Source of the DNA: Euphorbia lathyris | Taxonomy: Eukaryota > Streptophyta > Magnoliopsida > Malpighiales > Euphorbiaceae | Direction: 5' to 3' | Assembly: GCF_963576675.1 (NCBI RefSeq) | Contig: NC_088915.1 | Coordinates: 31,401,501 to 31,465,500, forward strand | DNA: 64,000 nucleotides | Part shown: positions 10,297 to 20,511 of the stretch, in pieces | How positions within the stretch are numbered: position 1 is the stretch's first letter | How the letters are laid out: each line of letters starts with the position of its first letter | The notes under the pieces: model-generated | Told to the model about the DNA's origin: nothing | What the model saw: the letters and a program-made list of their open reading frames with translations, nothing else | The model's database searches: none | Program-made: the position numbers and the translations under genes

Positions 10297-13200
10297 TTGC
10301 AAGTAAGCCTGAGGTGTGCTGAGAAGTCAAAGATGTGGTACATTGACAGCGCATGCTCAAGGCATATGACTGGTGATGAAACTCAGTTCATCACATTTGA
10401 GCGTAAACGAGGAGGAAGCGTAAGTTTTGGAGACAATAAAAAGGGTAAGATAGTAGGGTCAGGAACCGTTGGAGGTAATCCTACTATTGAGTCTGTCTCC
10501 CTAGTCAGCGGACTCAAATATAACTTACTCAGCGTAGCTCAGCTATGTGACAATGGGAGAAAAGTTATATTTGATGACACTGGATGTAAAATATTCGAGG
10601 GTAAAACAAATGAGTTAATTTTAACTGCCCCTCGTATTGATAATGTCTTCATGCTGAACTTAGAAAAGAAGTTTTCAAAAACTGTATGCTTAGTGTCAAA
10701 GGAAGAAAATTCCTGGCTATGGCACAGGAGACTTGGTCATGTAAGCATGGACCTCCTGGACAAATTAGCAAGAAAGCAATTGGTTGAGAGACTGCCAGAA
10801 CTTAAATTTGAAAAAGATCAATTATGCCACGCTTGCCAAGCTGGAAAACAAACCAAACAATCTTTCCATAGTAAAAACATTGTCTCAACTAAGCGTCCAT
10901 TAGAGTTACTACACTTGGATCTCTTCGGTCTAGTCCAGCCGCTGAGTCTGGGTGAAAGAAGATTTTCCTTGGTCATTGTAGATGACTTTTCTCAGTACAC
11001 TTGGATATCTTGCTGAGTAGCGAGGATGAAACCTTTGAGACATTTTCAAATTTGGTTAGAAAACTTGAAAATGACAAAGACCTAAAATTGGCTCACATCC
11101 GAAGTGATAATGGTGGAGAATTCAAGAACCAACAGTTTGTTGAATTCTGTGAAACCAACGGCATTGACCATAATTTTTCTGCTCCTAGAATGCCTCAACA
11201 AAATGGGGTTGTTGAAAGGAAGAACAGAACTTTGGTTGAAATAGCCAGGACAATGTTGAGTGAGCATAGGCTTCCAAAGTACTTTTGGGGAGAAGCTGTT
11301 AACACAGCGTGCTACATTCTTAATAGGGCTTTAGTTAGACCTATATTAAAGAAAACCCCCTACGAACTTTGGAAAGGACGAAGGCCCAATATTGGATACT
11401 TTCGTGCCTTTGGCTGTAAATGTTTTATCTTGAATACCAAAGATAGCCTAGCTAAGTTTGACTCAAAAGCTGATGAAGCTATCTTTTTAGGCTACTCAAC
11501 AAACAGTAAAGCATACAGAGTTTTCAATAAACGAACTCAAGTTTTAGAAGAGTCAGTACATGTTGAGTTCGATGAAACTAACCCTGTAGGTAGATACCAG
11601 CCGCTGGCCGAGGATGATCCACACTCAGTACCCACTGACCAAGAACCAGCCGCTGAGTCATTCCCTCAAGGGCTGACCAAAGGTAAAAGTGAACCTAATA
11701 TTGTTTTCACTGACTAGTCTACACCTGTAGAGATTGTTGAAACACAGACAGCACATGACATCAATCTACCAAAGGAGATAAGAATACCAAGAGGGCACTC
11801 AGAGAGTGCTATTCTTGATGCCGCTGAGAATACCCTGATGACAAGAAATCAACTCAGGAGATACCTCAGCAATGTAGCCTTCGTCTCAGTTCAGGAACTA
11901 AAGAACTTTGCTGAAGCTGAGCACGATGAATTCTGGATGAGTGCAATGCAAGAAGAACTTAATCAATTCAGAAGAAATGATGTATGGGAATTAGTGCCAC
12001 ATCCAAGAAGTCAGAAGACCATTGGAACAAGATGGGTCTTCCGCAACAAGCTGGATGAACAAAGGAATGTGGTCAGAAACAAAGCAAGACTTGTAGCTCA
12101 GGGCTACAGTCAGCAAGAAGGTATTGACTATAGTGAGACCTTTGCCCCAGTGGCAAGGCTAGAGGCTATTAGAATTTTATGTGCTTATGCAAGTTATATG
12201 AACTTTAAACTGTTTCAAATGGATGTTAAGAGTGCATTCCTTAATGGAGTTATAAACGAGGAAGTCTATGTTAATCAGCCTCCAGGGTTTGAGGATCCTA
12301 AGTTCCCAAACCACATTTATAAACTCAAAAAGGCTCTGTATGGCCTCAAGCAAACACCACGTGCTTGGTATGAGAGGCTGACCAGTTTCCTGCTGACTAG
12401 AAATTATGTCAGAGGTAAAGCTGATACAACCTTATTCATTAAGAGAAAGGGTAAAGATACCATACTGGCTCAAATCTATGTTGATGATATTATTTTTGCT
12501 GCCATTAATGAGTCAATGTGCAAGGAGTTTAGTAAGCAGATGCAAACTGAGTTTGAAATGTCAATTGATGGGAGAACTCAACTTCTTCCTTGGCCTTCAA
12601 ATCAAACAAGGCAAAAATGGCATCTTCATCAGTCAAACTAAATATGCCAAGGAGATATTGAAGAAATATGAACTAGAAAACTGTAAGCCAATATCTACAC
12701 CTATGGGCACTGACACTGTCCTCTGCGCTGACGAGAATGGTAAGTCAGTAGACAGCAAATTGTACCGAGGTATGATTGGCTCCTTACTTTACTTAACTGC
12801 CAATAGACCGGACATTCAGTTCTCAGTATGTTACTGTGCTAGGTATCAATCTAACCCTAAGGAATCTCATTACATAGCTGTAAAAAGAATCCTTAGATAT
12901 TTGCAAAGCTCAGTGAATGCAGGTTTATGGTATCCCAACACTTATGATTTCACACTCATTGGATACACGAACGCTGACTACGGACGAGACAAGCTTGAAC
13001 GTAAAAGCACTTCAGGAGGCTGCCATTTGCTTGGAAGCTGTCTTGTGTCTTGGTTCAGCAAGAAGCAGTCGCCAGTAGCCTTGTCAACCACTGAAGCTGA
13101 GTACATTGCTGTTGGAAGCTGTGTTGCTCAAGTCCTTTGGATTAAGCAACAGCTGGAAGATTATGGTGTTCAGACTAAGACAATTGAAGTCAAATGTGAC

Positions 13201-13425
13201 AACAAAAGTGCCATTGACTTATCTAAGAACCCAATCCAGCACAGCAGGATGAAACATGTCAGCATAAGACATCATTTCATCAGAGACCATGTACTCAAAG
13301 CGGAGATCAAATTGACCTATGTTCCAACAGATGAACAGCTTTTTGACATCTTCACTAAGCCACTAGCACGTGAGCAATTCAATATACTGAGAGAAGCCAT
13401 TGGTATGTTCAATCCTCTTTCATAA
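10297..13425 (+). pseudogene. Copia Pol polyprotein (protease, integrase, RT, RNase H), broken
   Basis: Domains follow copia order. The protease motif is WYIDSACSRHMTGD (10330 on). The GAG-pre-integrase zinc domain reads LWHRRLGH then CHAC (10717-10850). The integrase core shows LHLDLFG, RSDNGGEF and NGVVERKNR, giving the D, D and E residues. RT shows [12 protein letters not shown] and IYVDDIIF, and RNase H shows [18 protein letters not shown] and LSTTEAEY. Three lesions are visible: a one-base loss near 11005 that shifts frame inside integrase, a TAG at 11715 where copy 2 reads a glutamine, and a frameshift near 12565 in the middle of RT. Translation ends with TAA at 13423. It cannot make a full polyprotein. 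Confidence 0.92.
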
Positions 13426-13689
13426 ATTCCAAAGTATGATGTGTGATATATGCATGCTGAGTTGATTACCATGCTGAATGAATACCACTAAATGAATGAA
13501 TATCACATGCTGAGTGTTTAATGCTAAATGAATGAATATCACATGCTGAGTAAACATGCACACTGAGTGGTTATCTCAAGCTGAGTAACCAAACACTCAA
13601 ACTATCCATTTGTATAAAACTGACTACTCAGAATATAAAACGATTAGGATTCTCACACTGAGTAAATTGATCTGTTGCATTGAATGCAA

Positions 13690-13926
13690 AAGCACGCGTA
13701 TAGCCACCTAGGATGACGTATGCGCCGAATGTGTCATAAATGCCAGGATTCTTGTCGGTTGAATATCCCAAGGGCAAAACTGACACATGGATTCGATAAG
13801 ATCCATCTCTCACCTCTATAAATAGTGGGCGAATTCCCACTTTTATTTCTTTACGCTTACAGAATTCTCTGCCATTAATACTTTCTCTCTCAAAAACTTC
13901 AAATCCTTCCAATCTTCTCTGCGAAA
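13690..13926 (+). promoter_or_regulatory. Putative internal promoter of the third copia frame
   Basis: TATAAATAG lies at 13817-13825, 110 bp upstream of the ATG at 13927. Copy 2 has the same word 107 bp upstream of its ATG. Upstream blocks are also shared with copy 2: AGCCACCTAGGAT, a segment containing ATGCGCCGAA, GTCATAAATGCCAG and TGTCGGTTGA. The DNA between pol and this block (13440-13620) is non-coding and carries repeated ATGCTGAGT and AATGAATGAATATCACATG units. Function as a promoter is inferred from conservation and spacing. Confidence 0.6.
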
Positions 13927-16848
13927 ATGACGAACGTTTCTGTAAACATCTCTGATGCCGGTCACCGATCTGCTAGAAACCCTAAGCCTCCTACCCAACA
14001 TGATCAAACCAAAGCTACCACACCGAGCAAGAAAACCCAGACTGACCAAGGTACCTCCTCCAAGGGGAAGAGATCTAAGCAATGAACTTATACCAGTGTC
14101 TATGAGAATGTCAGGGTATACAAGATAGACCACTCAATGTGGTTCTCGAAAGAATTTGTGGAAACTGAGCAACCATTCTGTGAGTGGATCTCAAAGAATG
14201 GCTGGACCGAGCTGTTCTCAATAAGAGATCCTACCTACCCTGACTTGGTGTGGGAATTCTACCACCACCTTTGTGTCGCTGATGATAACCAGGATTACTT
14301 GATCACCAAGGTAAAGGACAAAACCATCTTCATCAATCCCACCTACTTAGCCAGCCTTCTGAACCTTAAGAATGAAGGAGCCATTCTTAGAAAGTCTGGC
14401 GATCAGGATGAAACCGGGTACTCCACTACGTTCTGCAAACCTCCTGGCCATGCTGGAGAAATCTCCAGTTCTTCAATGGGCCAACACCAAAAGATGGCAC
14501 ACTACCTGCTGACCAACTATATCTTCCCGAAGATAAATTGCACCAGCTCAGCGACAAACTTTGAGCAATGCTTCATATGGCATATGCTGACTTACAAGCC
14601 CATCAACATGCCAGTATTCTTAATTGCCGGCTTTTAAAGGAGCACTGGAACTCTAAGGCTGGGGTCACTCATCACCAAAATCCTCTTAGACCACCGAGTG
14701 GACCTATCGGGGGAAACCAAGGCCCAAGGATCAGAGATTACTGCCTCTGCCCTATTTGCTTTAAAGTTTAATCAGCCAATCAAGAAAGCAAAAGGTGCTG
14801 CTGATCAGACCGCTGAGGGAACAGTGGTTAAAAAGAGCAGAAGAACCAAAGCCCCCGCTGAGCGGAAGAGGAAAGCTGAGCAAAGCACTTCTAAAGAAGC
14901 TGCTCCTCTTCTAAAGAAACTGAAGGTTGTATCCAAAGGAACAACTACCCAGCCTCAGCAAGGTCAAGCTCAACCCAAGTCAGCTGAGAAACGACCTAGG
15001 CAAGATGAGCCTGAGGCAGATGAAAGGGAAAACGTTGATGAGGAACCTTTGAGGAAGAAAAAGAAGAACTCTTCGGAGTTAAGTCCAATTGATGCTATCC
15101 CTACTGACTTCTTCCTTCCCGCCAACTCTCATTATGCCCAGAGTCAAGGCATTGATGCTGAGCAACAGAATGATGAAGTGGAATTGGATGATCAGTTTAT
15201 TGAACAACTAGAAGAAGAGTTAGAGGAAGAAGAGCAGGATGATGAGCAAGAACAAGCTGACGAAGAAAGTGGTCAGGATGACACTGAGTCAGAAAGTGAA
15301 GAGGAAGATGCTGAGCCAACTAACACTGAGTTGGCTGTAGATGAAGAAGCTGAGCACACAGAACAGCACAATACTGATCAGGGAGAACCTTCTCCATCTC
15401 ATTCAATTCCCGCTGATCCCACTCCTCCAAGGACTCAGGGAAAAAGAAGAAGACTTGTAAAGGCACATCAGACTACAGTTTTGGACTTTACTGAAAACCT
15501 ACCTGAGCCAACCCATGATCCTTCACGTATCAAGCTAAGATTCTTCAGAAAACAATCCTCTACTTCTTTGCCAGAGCAGACTGAAAAGCAAGCCTCTGTT
15601 TCTTCTCCACAGGAACATGCCGACTTAAATGCTGCAGAAAACCTAACTAACATCGAGCAAGTTCTCGAAGAAGAAGCTGCACCAAACAGTGTGCTGGCTC
15701 AGGAAACTCCTGCCCCAGTCAGCACTACGCCTATCCAGCCTTCAATAGCAAGTCAGACTCAGCCTGCCATTGAACCAATAAGCAATACTGCCATTCCATC
15801 ACTTCCTCAAGAAAACCAAGTGCAGATTGAAAACCCACGACCAGTCACTGACCCGGATGGCACTTCTAACACTGAGCTCAATCTAACTCCTCCACCAACT
15901 GGTCATACTCAGGTGACTGGGCATTCAAATGAAGGATCCTTTGGCTATCTTAATGCCACTGAATCTGGTAGAAGGCTCATCAACTCAGCTCAAGCCTTAA
16001 TCCAGGACCTTCATCAACCTGCTGAACCTGCTGCTGGGTTTGCCAACCTCGAGTCCACTCAGCTCTCTCAAGTCACTCAACTTCTCAACGAGATTAAAGG
16101 ACTGAAAGACCTGCTGAGTATAATGATTTCTATTCAAGCTCAGCAACCCAAGCAGGATTCTATCACGAAGCTGGGTGAACTCCAGCTGACTATGGTTCAA
16201 CACCTTAACTCCCTTCAGGGACAATTCCAAACCTTGTCAGCTGTCAATTCTGGTTATGCCACTTCAGCTGAAGTCCACCATCTATTCAACCAGCTGCAAA
16301 CTGAGCAAGCAAAGACCAACCATCAGCTGGCTTCCTACTCTCAATGCTCAGTTGAGCAGATCGGTGAAGCTGTTCGCTTGCTGAATCTAAACAAGGAAGA
16401 GATGGAAACTGACCAACTGAAGCAGAACGAAATTCTCTAGTACTCACACCGTACCTTCACCCACATACATCATTCCAATATCCAGCGTCAGTATTATGAC
16501 TCGACCTTGCTAAAGATGTTTCATCAAGCATTTGCTGCGCTGACGGACACGGTCACCTGGGTAGGCAAATCGCAAGAATATGTGCTGAGCATGCTCAGCT
16601 CATCCAACATCGAGGTTGATAAAGATGTACTGGAAGAGGGTGTCATTATTTTTGATGGAATAAATGCAAGCACCCTCAAGCTTAAAAACATGTCAGCTAA
16701 AATTACTGAAGCTGTCCAAAGAAGCTCTTTCAGGCCTCCTCCTCCTCCCGATGCTGCCAAAATGGGGGAGAAAGAACAAGCTAGAAGAACTCAGCAAGAG
16801 GATGCTGTTGGGAGCAGTCAGCAAAAGCCTAAGAGCAAAAAGAAATAG
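13927..16848 (+). pseudogene. Third copia frame: accessory protein with plant-transposon-protein-like domain, broken by stops
   Basis: One frame of 973 codons runs from the ATG at 13927 to TAG at 16846, interrupted by TGA at about 14083, TAA at 14635 and TAG at 16438 but by no frameshift. Residues about 70-270 (FCEWISKNGW, DLVWEFYHHLCV, FINPTYLASLLNL, MAHYLLTNYIFPK) resemble the Pfam family called putative plant transposon protein. Then comes a basic stretch with several KKSRR/RKRK-like clusters, a strongly acidic tract of Glu/Asp around codons 415-480, a Pro/Gln/Thr-rich linker, and from about codon 700 a helical, coiled-coil-like part (LLNEIKGLKDLLSIM). The C terminus is basic (KPKSKKK). 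No signal peptide or convincing membrane span is seen, so I do not call it an envelope. The role is unknown. Confidence 0.8.
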
Positions 16849-17264
16849 AACTAGCTAGCTCAACTTCTTAGTTTTATCTTCTATGTTTATTTTGCTTATG
16901 TATGCTGACTACTTTAAACTTAATACAATGCCTGCGTCTTTTATCCAACTTGACTTATATTATGTGATGCTGAGTGATTATGTTATGCATCTTTAATACA
17001 TCAACTGTGTTTACTGTTTATAATACCTGTTGATTGTATGCTGTATTGATCAAATGTTGACATTAACTTGTATGTTTTAAACACACTGTCTTATAAAGAC
17101 TCATTGAACAAAAACATACTCAACGTTCTCTGATAGTTAAATCTTCCGCATAAAACTGAGTAAGATAGAATATGTTCCATGAGCTGACCTTTATCTGAAA
17201 ACTGTCCTAGGACTTACTCGATTAAACCTTAAAATGTTTAGAGTAAAACTAAGTCAGTAGCTCA

Positions 17265-17370
17265 ACCCTTACGGGGGATTTTATTAAGTAATATAAGGTC
17301 AACTATCATGGGGGAGCTCAACACTGAGTTCTTCACTGAATAGTTTTGCCAACATCAAAATGGGGGAGTT
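17265..17370 (+). promoter_or_regulatory. Multiple polypurine tracts before the 3' LTR
   Basis: AATGGGGGAGTT directly precedes the 3' LTR start at 17371 and is the plus-strand primer site. Two similar motifs lie upstream, CATGGGGGAGCTC near 17309 and TACGGGGGATTT near 17271. Repeated polypurine motifs are a described Sirevirus trait. The rest of the stretch from 16849 to 17265 is non-coding. Confidence 0.8.
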
Positions 17371-18707
17371 TGTTGAAACACCTTTCCACATGATTTTGAT
17401 TTGACAAAATTATTTAAGTATAATTAAAAATATTCTAAACACACTAAGTTTAAATGCTTTGATTTATTACACTAATGTGTTTGTTAAATGTTGAGTTAAA
17501 TTGTTTATAAGACATAAAAGATTAAAAGGCTAAAGGCCCAATGTGAGAGTCAAAGCCCAAGTCAAACAGATCAAGACCACTTGGCCCGTGTATGCAAAAC
17601 GCTGTCGTTGTGGATAAAACGCAGCTCAGCATGAGAAGGATCGAGAAGACCTTCCTTGACTACTTCGGAACGAAGCTGCTGAGTTGAACGACAAAGAGTA
17701 CAAGACAGCAGCTGAGCAAGAACAACTTCCAGACAAAGTATTTCCACTTCGGGTAAAGTTCAGAAGACACAGAAAGTTATCTTGTTGACTTTACCGTAAA
17801 TGGAGAGACATTCTGCTGGACTGACCAAAAGCTGCTCAGCACTGACCGAAGACAGAAGATGCAAGAATCTGATTGGCCAACGACACTGAGCAGACTGAGT
17901 GACAATGACATGAAGCCGTTTCCCTCCAACGGTTATTTCGAAATTCGAAATCATCGAATGCCTCAAGTGTCACTATAAATAGGCCCTTCAGTTGCTTCAT
18001 TCGATGCAGATCTTCAACAAGCCATTACGCCGACCAAATTCACACTTGAAGTTCTGTGAGAAAAAGCAAAGCAAATACTTACACCAATTTCCATATTATT
18101 ATGTAAAAGTCTAGAGTGATTATTCAATCATCTAAAGTGTCTTAGCAATTGTTGTTTAGGACAATCTCATTATCATTTCTAGAAGAATAGAAAGGAGATG
18201 CTGAGTACTCGGTTATAGTACTCATCGGTAGAATAAGAGTGAGTAGAGGTATAGAGGAAGGTACTCTTGTTATACTCAGCTTCTAGTTGTAAAAGGTTTG
18301 GTGCTCTACCTTTAAAAAGCTCAGTAGAGGATTCGAAAGCTCGGAACGTGTTCCGGGGACAGGATGTAGGCTTAGAGGCCGAACCTGGATAAATCTGCTG
18401 AGTAACATCTTTCTAACCTTAAACTCCTTTGATATATATATTGCTTGCTTGAAAACTGACTAAGTAAAGAGTCATGCTGAGTTGTGTGCATTGAGTATCT
18501 GAGTTCAGGAATAGACTCAAGTGCTATTTCCTAACTCAAGGAAAGAAGCTGACTTAGTCACCAGTTGACTAAGCTAGTGTCTTAAATTTACTCAGCGCGC
18601 TGTGTAATCCTTTTTCAAAGAAAAAAAAGTCAGCCTTAACGTACTAAATTTTAAATAGTTCCTATCCCCCCCTTGGAACTAACTTGTTACGTTATAAGGG
18701 ACCAACA
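17371..18707 (+). repeat. 3' LTR of copia copy 1
   Basis: The LTR is 1337 bp, starts TGTTGAAACACC and ends GGGACCAACA, so the termini are the inverted pair TGTTG/CAACA. It starts immediately after the polypurine tract. TATAAATAG at 17974-17982 is the likely U3 TATA box; the corresponding part is missing from the 5' LTR. Confidence 0.92.
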
Positions 18708-18889
18708 TGTTCATCTTCCTATTTCTTCTTCGTCTCTTGGTTTCTTTCTTCTTATGTGAATCGAAGGCATCGTTATTCGACGTTCTTATACGTTTATCAT
18801 ATGTTTATTGTCGATTGCAATGACAAAGGTGGAAATAAGGTAAGTATATATTGCTTCATCTTCCTCTTTTTCCAGAAATGGCTTTGCAA

Positions 18890-19745
18890 AATGAGTTTGC
18901 GAAGCCTGCAAGAGAAATACACCTGAAAATGATGATTTGCTTTGCAGAAAGCGAAGCTGTGAAGCAAAATCATACTTTTTAGCTTTTTTTTCTCTTCGCA
19001 GGTTCGTTTTCTGCGAAGCAAAAACATACTTTTTTTAGCTTGTTTTTTCTCTTCACATGCTTCACAGATTTGTTTTCTGCGAAGCAAAATCATCCTTTTT
19101 CAGGTGTATTTCTCTTCAAAGACTTCGTTGATTCTCTCTCTGCGAAGCGTTTCTTTCATTATTTCCCTAAAATGAATTAATTTTTTATTAAGTTTGAATA
19201 CTAAAGCATCAATCATAGTGATCCGTTTATCTTGAATACAAAGGTATCAATCACAGTGAGAGGTGATTGGGATGTGATGAAGATGGTGAAGACTAAGGCA
19301 TAAAATTCAAGTATCTGTTTAGCTTGAATATAAAGGCATCAATCACAATGAGGGGTGATTGGGATGTTCTAGTTCTTTTTGCTTCTGAACTTCCTCCCAA
19401 AGGTCATTAATTCTGTATGACGCTGCCAATTTTTCTTCCTTCTGTAAAGCCTGGAAGCACTCCAATGTTATGATTATTGTTTAGGGTTTGGGGTTTAGTG
19501 TTTGAATTATTGTTGCAACCTTGTTGTAAATTTTGATAATGTTATGATTTTAATGTTATAATTATTGTTGCAATCTTGTTGTTATGATTTTAATAATGTT
19601 ATAATTTTAATGTTATATACCACTTCGCATTTTTCGCAAATTGCGAAGCCTGCGAAGCGAAGAAAAAGTCATTCTACGAAGTTATATTTAGCTTCGCAGG
19701 CTTCGCAGTTTGCGAAAAATTCGAAAGTAAAATCATGTACTTTGG
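18890..19745. repeat. Repeats rich in GCGAAGC / GCTTCGC within the MULE
   Basis: Between 18941 and 19150 a unit containing TTCTGCGAAGCAAAA, a T-rich spacer and CTCTTCGCA recurs about three times with divergence. At 19620-19720 inverted copies of GCGAAGCCTGCGAAGC/GCTTCGCAGGCTTCGC form a long palindrome-like structure. At 19215-19365 a different unit, CTTGAATACAAAGG followed by TCAATCAC and GGTGATTGGGATG, is repeated about three times. None is coding; open frames here are by-products of the repeats. Confidence 0.6.
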
Positions 19746-19930
19746 AAGGATTATCCTGGAAAAAAGGTACAAAATAATAAAAAACGGAGTGCCAAATTCG
19801 TAAGGAGAAATATTTTAAGTATATATGAGTCTATAATTAAAAACGGAGTGCCAAGTTCGCAAACTAAGAAAAAATCAAAGAGAGAAACGAAGAGAGAAAG
19901 AAGAAAGAGTAAGAAATTTCTAAGTGGTTA

Positions 19931-20353
19931 AAGCATCCCTAATGGATGCCATTTACTTGTTACTTTGGAGTAAAAAGTTGTAACTAACCATTAGACAGAT
20001 TGTGTCTAAATGTAGTTAGTTACTTTTTATAGTGACAAACAGTAAATTATCCCATAAAATCCAAAGAAAAAAAAAAGCAAAGTGGAAGTGTACCACACGG
20101 AGGCGTCAGATGCGCTGCATCTGGCGCGTGTAGCACACGCGCCATATGAGGAACATCTGGCGCCTCAAATTGCAGCACTTATGACAGTGCTTTTTCTTTA
20201 CAAATTATTATTTTAGTCCTTGTTTGTTTATTTATATTTATATTTTTACCTCTATAACTTATAAAATTACAAGGACTCTAATGGTATATTACTAATGGGT
20301 GTGATTTATGTCTACGTGGCACCACTTTGGTGGTACCACCACTAGGGATGCTC
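19931..20353. mobile_element. Tourist-like MITE (PIF/Harbinger type), first of an adjacent pair
   Basis: The left end AAGCATCCCTAATGG and the right end (inverted, GAGCATCCCTAGTGG) are terminal inverted repeats of about 15 bp. TTA flanks both sides (19928-19930 and 20354-20356), the PIF/Harbinger duplication. The interior has no frame but contains an inverted GCGCCAGATG motif near 20105-20175 that can fold into a GC-rich hairpin. Confidence 0.65.
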
Positions 20354-20511
20354 TTAGAGCATCTCCAAGAGACTCTTAGTACACTCTCTAAAAATAATAT
20401 AAATAATTGACTTTTAGTGATTTAAGAGTGACTAAGATATATCTCCGACAATACTCCTTATATTCACTCCTTATTTATTATTTTATAATTAAAATTATTA
20501 ATGATTGTTAT

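Larger units (their letters stand above)
7801..18707 (+). mobile_element. Ty1/copia LTR retrotransposon, Sirevirus-like, copy 1 (5'-truncated LTR)
   Basis: The order is partial 5' LTR, primer binding site, gag, pol (protease, integrase, RT, RNase H), a third reading frame, polypurine tracts and a full 3' LTR. Integrase before RT defines copia. A large extra region between pol and 3' LTR, several zinc knuckles in gag, repeated GGGGGA polypurine motifs and an initiator-tRNA primer site right after the LTR are traits described for Sireviruses. By eye about 18 substitutions separate the 686 bp shared by the two LTRs (about 97% identity), so insertion is fairly recent. Pol has a nonsense codon and two frameshifts, and the 5' LTR lacks most of U3, so it is dead by itself. 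Confidence 0.92.

Noticed and set aside
13628..14133. Two overlapping minus-strand frames in copia copy 1
   Set aside because: They are antisense to the promoter and start of the third frame, which is conserved with copy 2 on the other strand.
13927..16848. Calling the third copia frame an envelope gene
   Set aside because: No signal peptide, furin-like site or transmembrane helix is visible; the composition is acidic and helical instead.
18797..19093. Lys/Arg-rich 98-codon frame
   Set aside because: It is generated by the GCGAAGC repeats and has no homology to a known basic protein.
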